From Priapulus caudatus (lineage: Eukaryota > Priapulida > Priapulimorpha > Priapulimorphida > Priapulidae), in the NCBI RefSeq assembly GCF_000485595.1, contig NW_014577145.1, forward strand, positions 312,367 to 346,060: a DNA stretch of 33,694 nucleotides, read 5' to 3'. Shown here in pieces: positions 29,855 to 33,694 of the stretch (positions are counted from its first letter, which is position 1; each line of letters begins with the position of its first letter). Position numbers and translations under genes: made by a program. The notes under the pieces are model-generated. The model ran no database searches. It was not told the DNA's origin and was given only the letters and a program-made list of their open reading frames with translations.

Positions 29855-30593
29855 GACAGTACAGAATGCCATAGAAATTATACGATTTAAGGAGCATAAA
29901 CCTTCTTCAACCAAATTTAGCTTTTGAAATTTCACTGTGACATTGTAGCCTCATACATCCAGGCATGCATAGATTCTACTAGCAAACCCGGCAGTCAAAT
30001 TCTTTCTAACAGTAAACAAATCCATGTTTAACCCTCCTCTTGAGGGTCAAAAGGTTATCCGACACTTACTCTTCGCATGTCAGCAGAAAGTACATTTCAT
30101 GGTCCTTTCAATAAAGCCATAAAAATGCTAGGTCACCGCTGAAGCAAAAAAGGTTTTCAATTGCTCCGTCAGACCATGTCCTCAGAAAATGTGTAAAATC
30201 TGCCCTGTGCCCCATTGACCTTTGACCTGTGACCTCCAATTTCGGCACAGTGATGGCTTTTCCTACCATGATGCTATACACCGACTATCACGAGCCTAGG
30301 TCGAGCCGTTTAGATTTGTGCCGCAATTCTGCATTTCCTCCCTATACCTTAAGTTAAGGAAGGAATGTTCCCCCTTCTTTTACACCTCTTGACCTTTGAC
30401 CTTTGACCCCCAGCTTCGACATCCCAACTCGTTTTCGAATTACCCCCCCACGTCCCGAATATCGTGACCGTACGTCGAGCGGTTAAGATTTGTGCCCAAC
30501 TGTTGACGGACACACGGACGCACACACGCATGGACGCACGGACGATCATACGATTCTACAAGCTGCATCTGACTACGTCAGATGAGCTAAAAA
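29855..30593 (+). repeat. dispersed ~700-bp repeat, copy 2
   Basis: This is a direct-orientation copy of 200-887. The best matched part is 30023-30410 and the tail 30511-30593. It has an extra piece CTGCATTTCCTCCCTATACC (30327-30346) and neighbours that are absent from copy 1. The segment 30411-30510 is inverted relative to copy 1. DR1-type arrays recur at 30216-30235 and 30390-30409. Confidence 0.85.
30216..30235 (+). promoter_or_regulatory. triple TGACCT half-site array in copy 2
   Basis: Three TGACCT half-sites are spaced by one base, identical in arrangement to 549-568. A second array (TGACCT, TGACCT, TGACCC) lies at 30390-30409. Confidence 0.35.
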
Positions 30594-30758
30594 CATTGTA
30601 GTGTGCAATGCTCTACGTTGAATTCATATTTTCAATTACAATAAATTGCACCACATTAAAAAATTTGTGGTAAAATATAATTTAATTAATTTTTTTGAAA
30701 CAAATTTTAAATCTGCTGATAATCGCTTCATTGCATCGCCAGTGGCACCACTACATAT

Positions 30759-31080
30759 ATCGTCAACTTTCAAACCTTACACACGCTTTGCCTAATTAAA
30801 AATAATAGTGACATGCAAGATATTGCGTACCTTTTTTCGAAAAATAACGAAATAAACGTCCTCCGTCTCTAGCCTGTGGCTGACAAGTTGTTTAGTGCAA
30901 CATTGTCCAGGGATGCATATATGCATCCCTGGACAATGTTGCACTAAACAACTTGTCAGCCACAGGCTAGAGACGGAGGACGTTTATTTCGTTATTTTTC
31001 GAAAAAAGGTACGCAATATCTTGCATGTCACTATTATTTTTAATTAGGCAAAGCGTGTGTAAGGTTTGAAAGTTGACGAT
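30759..31080. repeat. perfect 322-bp palindrome without spacer
   Basis: Two 161-bp arms meet at the centre GGATGCATATATGCATCC (between 30919 and 30920). I checked stretches along both arms and found no mismatch from 30759 to 31080. Symmetry stops abruptly on both sides. Such a structure is unstable in vivo and is either very recent or a library or assembly artefact. Confidence 0.95.
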
Positions 31081-32690
31081 GGAGATATAAATATGTCCAG
31101 AAGTCCAAGGCTGTGTACCAGAAACGAATAACTACAGCATGTAGCATGTGTAAATACAAAATACCTACATAAATCATGTGTACATACAACATGCAAGAAA
31201 CATGGCCTGGGGTCAGCAGCAGCTGCTTCAGCATAGACCTGGGCAGGCTCTAAAAAATTTCCCTCAATGTTATTTTTACAACAGATTTCATGCTAAATTT
31301 AGTCTGCATCCAATATGCCGGTGTGCCTGATATGTCAGAAAGCCTACATATTTATATTCAGAGTCGTTATTGAACCGACTGGTTGATTACCAGAATTTCA
31401 AAATCGAAAATTTCACGCACTGACAAATAACAACACGTACCAGTCAATCAGTAGTCTTGATTGTTTTGCTGTAACAATTTTGGCGGCAATACAAGCTCGC
31501 CACATATATAAGTTAAGAGCACGCTGAAGCACGCTGGTATACGTCGTAGTACGGTGAGGTCGTCATGCACAAAAATTTTCGACGTATGCCAGCGTATGCC
31601 CATACGTCCTGCATACGTGGGCCATAAGTTGTAGGTAAGTTATGCGATCCTTGACACACGTTCACACACGTTACTTGTAAGTTACTCATAAGTCGAAATA
31701 CATCGAGATAATGTCTAGTGTACCCAAAACTTATTTCTAACCTATGAGCAACGTGCTTTGAAGTTTGAACCTATGTGCAACTTATATCAAACTTATCCCC
31801 AACGCATATTGACGTATGTAGACGTATTTGACGTGTTCCGGACGACCACAGAACTTACTGAACGTGTTTGTAACTTACAGCTACCGTATAATGGCGTATT
31901 GGCAGCGTTTTGGGGAATTGGTATATAAAAATGGTATTGGCATGTTGATACTGCGACGGTGATGTTGCAGGCTTTCATTTTTAAGGGGCGCGATCGCGCT
32001 CGCGCTCCACCGCGCACCCGAAATTGTGCCATGGTTCGTGCATCATCGCGCCTCATAAAAGTGGTTGAAATCGCGCACCAAAAGTATTAAAGTCTGTGTA
32101 TTATGTTGAAATAGCACTCCATAGATTTGTCAATGTAGCGGGGTACAAAAAGGTTAGCGACACACAACAATTTGTGGTGTGTAAGTAACTGAACGTACGG
32201 CAGAGGTACAGGTTACTACCCTCTGGTTTATACAACTAGACAACAGCATCCAAATATAGGTAGCTACACGGTAGCCACAAGTTACCTGCTCGTTTTCCAC
32301 TATACGTGGCGAGAAGTGGTTTTCTGCCGACGTGAAACAGTTGTAGGGCTGGAGGGGCTACATACGTGGCTACTACATACAAGTAATTTGGCTAGTTTGT
32401 TGATGGATTGTGATGATATTTCGTGCTGAAATATGCAGGTACATGGATTAGAGTGTCTAAGGATGAAGATCAGAATAAATAAAACAAGTTTATCTTTACA
32501 TCTGATCAACTCTTTTATTAATCTGTGTGCTAGTGTTGGGTTGTTGGATGAAAAGAATGTAATCATGACGAAGCCATTGAATGAATGAAGGTGAAGATGA
32601 ATGATAATCAGTGGATTGACATGACATCCCAATTTTCGTTTTGGATTTCACTCTAGACTGAAGATTGGTCATTATTCCATCAGCATACCC
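31081..32690. other. non-coding sequence without recognised feature
   Basis: There is no supported gene. The stretch 31500-31900 is rich in recurring ACGTATG, CATACG and AACTTAT words, but no regular period can be defined. Confidence 0.4.
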
Positions 32691-32691
32691 C

Positions 32692-32815
32692 AAGAGGCAT
32701 GATGGAGAGCCCTCAAGGAGCTCTCCATCATCCCTTTTAAGGGTGTGATTTTTAGTGGAGCTCTCCATCATGCCTCTTAAGGGTGTGATATTTTAGTGGA
32801 GCTCTCCATCATGCC
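32692..32815. repeat. ~41-bp tandem repeat with an inverted leader
   Basis: Units starting GGAGCTCTCCATCAT, with CTTTTAAGGGTGTGAT and TTTAGT, lie at 32717-32756 and 32757-32797, with a partial third unit from 32798. Just before them, 32692-32710 (AAGAGGCATGATGGAGAGC) is the reverse complement of the unit start. Confidence 0.85.
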
Positions 32816-33030
32816 AATCCCGCCCTACCGTGCAGACAGAACTAACAGATTATTGTAATAACAACACTGCGAGACAGGCAAGGAAGCTAACACGACTCTC
32901 TGTGGCATAAAAGCCGAGGTACGGCACGCACAGGCGCAAAGACTCGTGCACAGTCACAGAGTCAGGATGCCGGTGTTGCCACGAGGGCATTGGGTTTGTC
33001 CAAGCACGTGCAGCCGAGCTCCTAATGCGC

Positions 33031-33440
33031 ACGCTCGCACGCACGCGTGTATGTGCGCGCACGCACGCGTGCCCGTGAACGTGCGTGTGTAAGTGCGCAC
33101 ACGCGTTTATCTGCACGCACGGGTGTACGTGCACGCACGCGTGTACGTGTAAGCACGCGTGTACGTGCGCGCATGCGTGTATACGCGCGTATGCGTGTAC
33201 ACGCACGCACGCGTGTATGTGCGCGCATGTGTGTACGAAAACGCACGCATGTATGTGCGCGCATGCGTGTACGTGAACGCGTGCGTGTATGTGCGCGCAT
33301 GCGTGTAGGGGGGCCTACGTACACGCATGCGTGTACGTGCGCGCGCGCGTGTATGTGCGCGCATGCGTGTACGTGCACGCACGCGTGCATGCGTGTATGT
33401 GCGCGCATGCGTGTACGTGCACGCACGCGTGTGTAGTACG
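33031..33440. repeat. 18-bp minisatellite of alternating purine-pyrimidine
   Basis: Units like GCGTGTATGTGCGCGCAT repeat with variants for about 400 bp. The strand alternates purine and pyrimidine almost throughout, which favours Z-DNA. Because 18 is divisible by three, several frames on both strands stay open (Arg/Val/Met- or Cys/Thr/His-Ala-rich). These are not genes. Confidence 0.95.
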
Positions 33441-33623
33441 GCGTTTTAGCTTTGAGATGGAGACATGGGGAATTTGGCACATCTCATGCAAATGTTCAGA
33501 TAGCTACATACTTAAGAGCACATATAATCACTCCTACCTGGTACCTTCGGACATTAGTCGCGACCGGTCATTATATCCACTACCCGCGTCATAAATTAGT
33601 TTAAACTTAGTTTAAATTTCATA

Positions 33624-33694
33624 AATAAGTCACTGCTGAAACAAAAAAGTTTTTCAATCGCTCCGTCAGACCATGTCCTCAGTAAATGTCTAAA
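33624..33694 (+). repeat. dispersed ~700-bp repeat, copy 3 (cut by window edge)
   Basis: Matches positions about 465-535 of copy 1, including CACTGCTGAAACAAAAAAGT and TCGCTCCGTCAGACCATGTC, in the same orientation. The 5' part of the repeat is absent here, and the 3' part runs off the window. Confidence 0.85.

Noticed and set aside
33047-33480. Overlapping long open frames on both strands rich in Arg/Val/Met or Cys/Thr/His/Ala.
   Set aside because: All are products of the 18-bp minisatellite, whose period is divisible by three.

Overview
This window is eukaryotic nuclear DNA from an animal. It has spliced genes with GT-AG introns, AT-rich non-coding sequence, TTAGGG telomere-type tracts, and genes for WDR90/POC16 (a centriole protein) and a G-protein alpha subunit of the metazoan G12/13 class. 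The gene structure and the density of inverted repeats fit an early-branching marine invertebrate, with a sponge as my best guess. The species cannot be fixed from the sequence alone.

Both genes are on the minus strand. The first is a nearly complete WDR90/POC16 gene read from about 17906 down to its stop at 3735. I reconstructed 23 exons by hand. Every splice junction keeps frame, giving 1825 residues plus a short missing start exon (one weak candidate lies at 18089-18137). The protein has an N-terminal CFAP20-like (DUF667) domain, a linker, and a long series of WD40 repeats. Its centre is one unbroken GC-rich exon of 614 codons, while all other exons are short. The second gene is the 3' end of a G-alpha-12/13 gene: the last two certain exons lie at 28352-28402 and 27241-27810, and the 5' exons are outside the window or unresolved. 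The two genes are tandem and do not form a shared pathway unit.

Almost everything else is repeat structure, and most of it is fold-back (inverted-repeat) DNA. The intron between WDR90 exons 14888-15076 and 10760-12601 holds a nested insertion: a decayed hAT transposon (about 12997-14718) inside a fold-back element built from ~17-bp GGACAAYTACCCCCC units (12946-14873), flanked by a 9-bp duplication GTTAATGTG. The intergenic stretch 18.5-24 kb holds three fold-backs in a row: one with telomere-type repeats (18581-19008), one around a CT/CA microsatellite (19679-20240), and a 3.3-kb one (20612-23934) whose arms carry polypurine/polypyrimidine minisatellites around an assembly gap. Each arm of the last element received a different insertion, so it is not a simple assembly mirror. 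A further imperfect 0.8-kb palindrome lies next to the G-alpha gene, and a perfect 322-bp palindrome with no spacer lies at 30759-31080.

A dispersed ~700-bp repeat occurs at 200-887 and 29855-30593, starts again at the right edge, and has a divergent relative near 2340. It carries arrays of TGACCT half-sites spaced by one base. The two good copies differ by a clean inversion of a 100-bp internal segment. Other items are a relict non-LTR retrotransposon end (24828-24990), two small palindromic mobile elements, and a purine-pyrimidine alternating minisatellite of 18-bp period (33031-33440).
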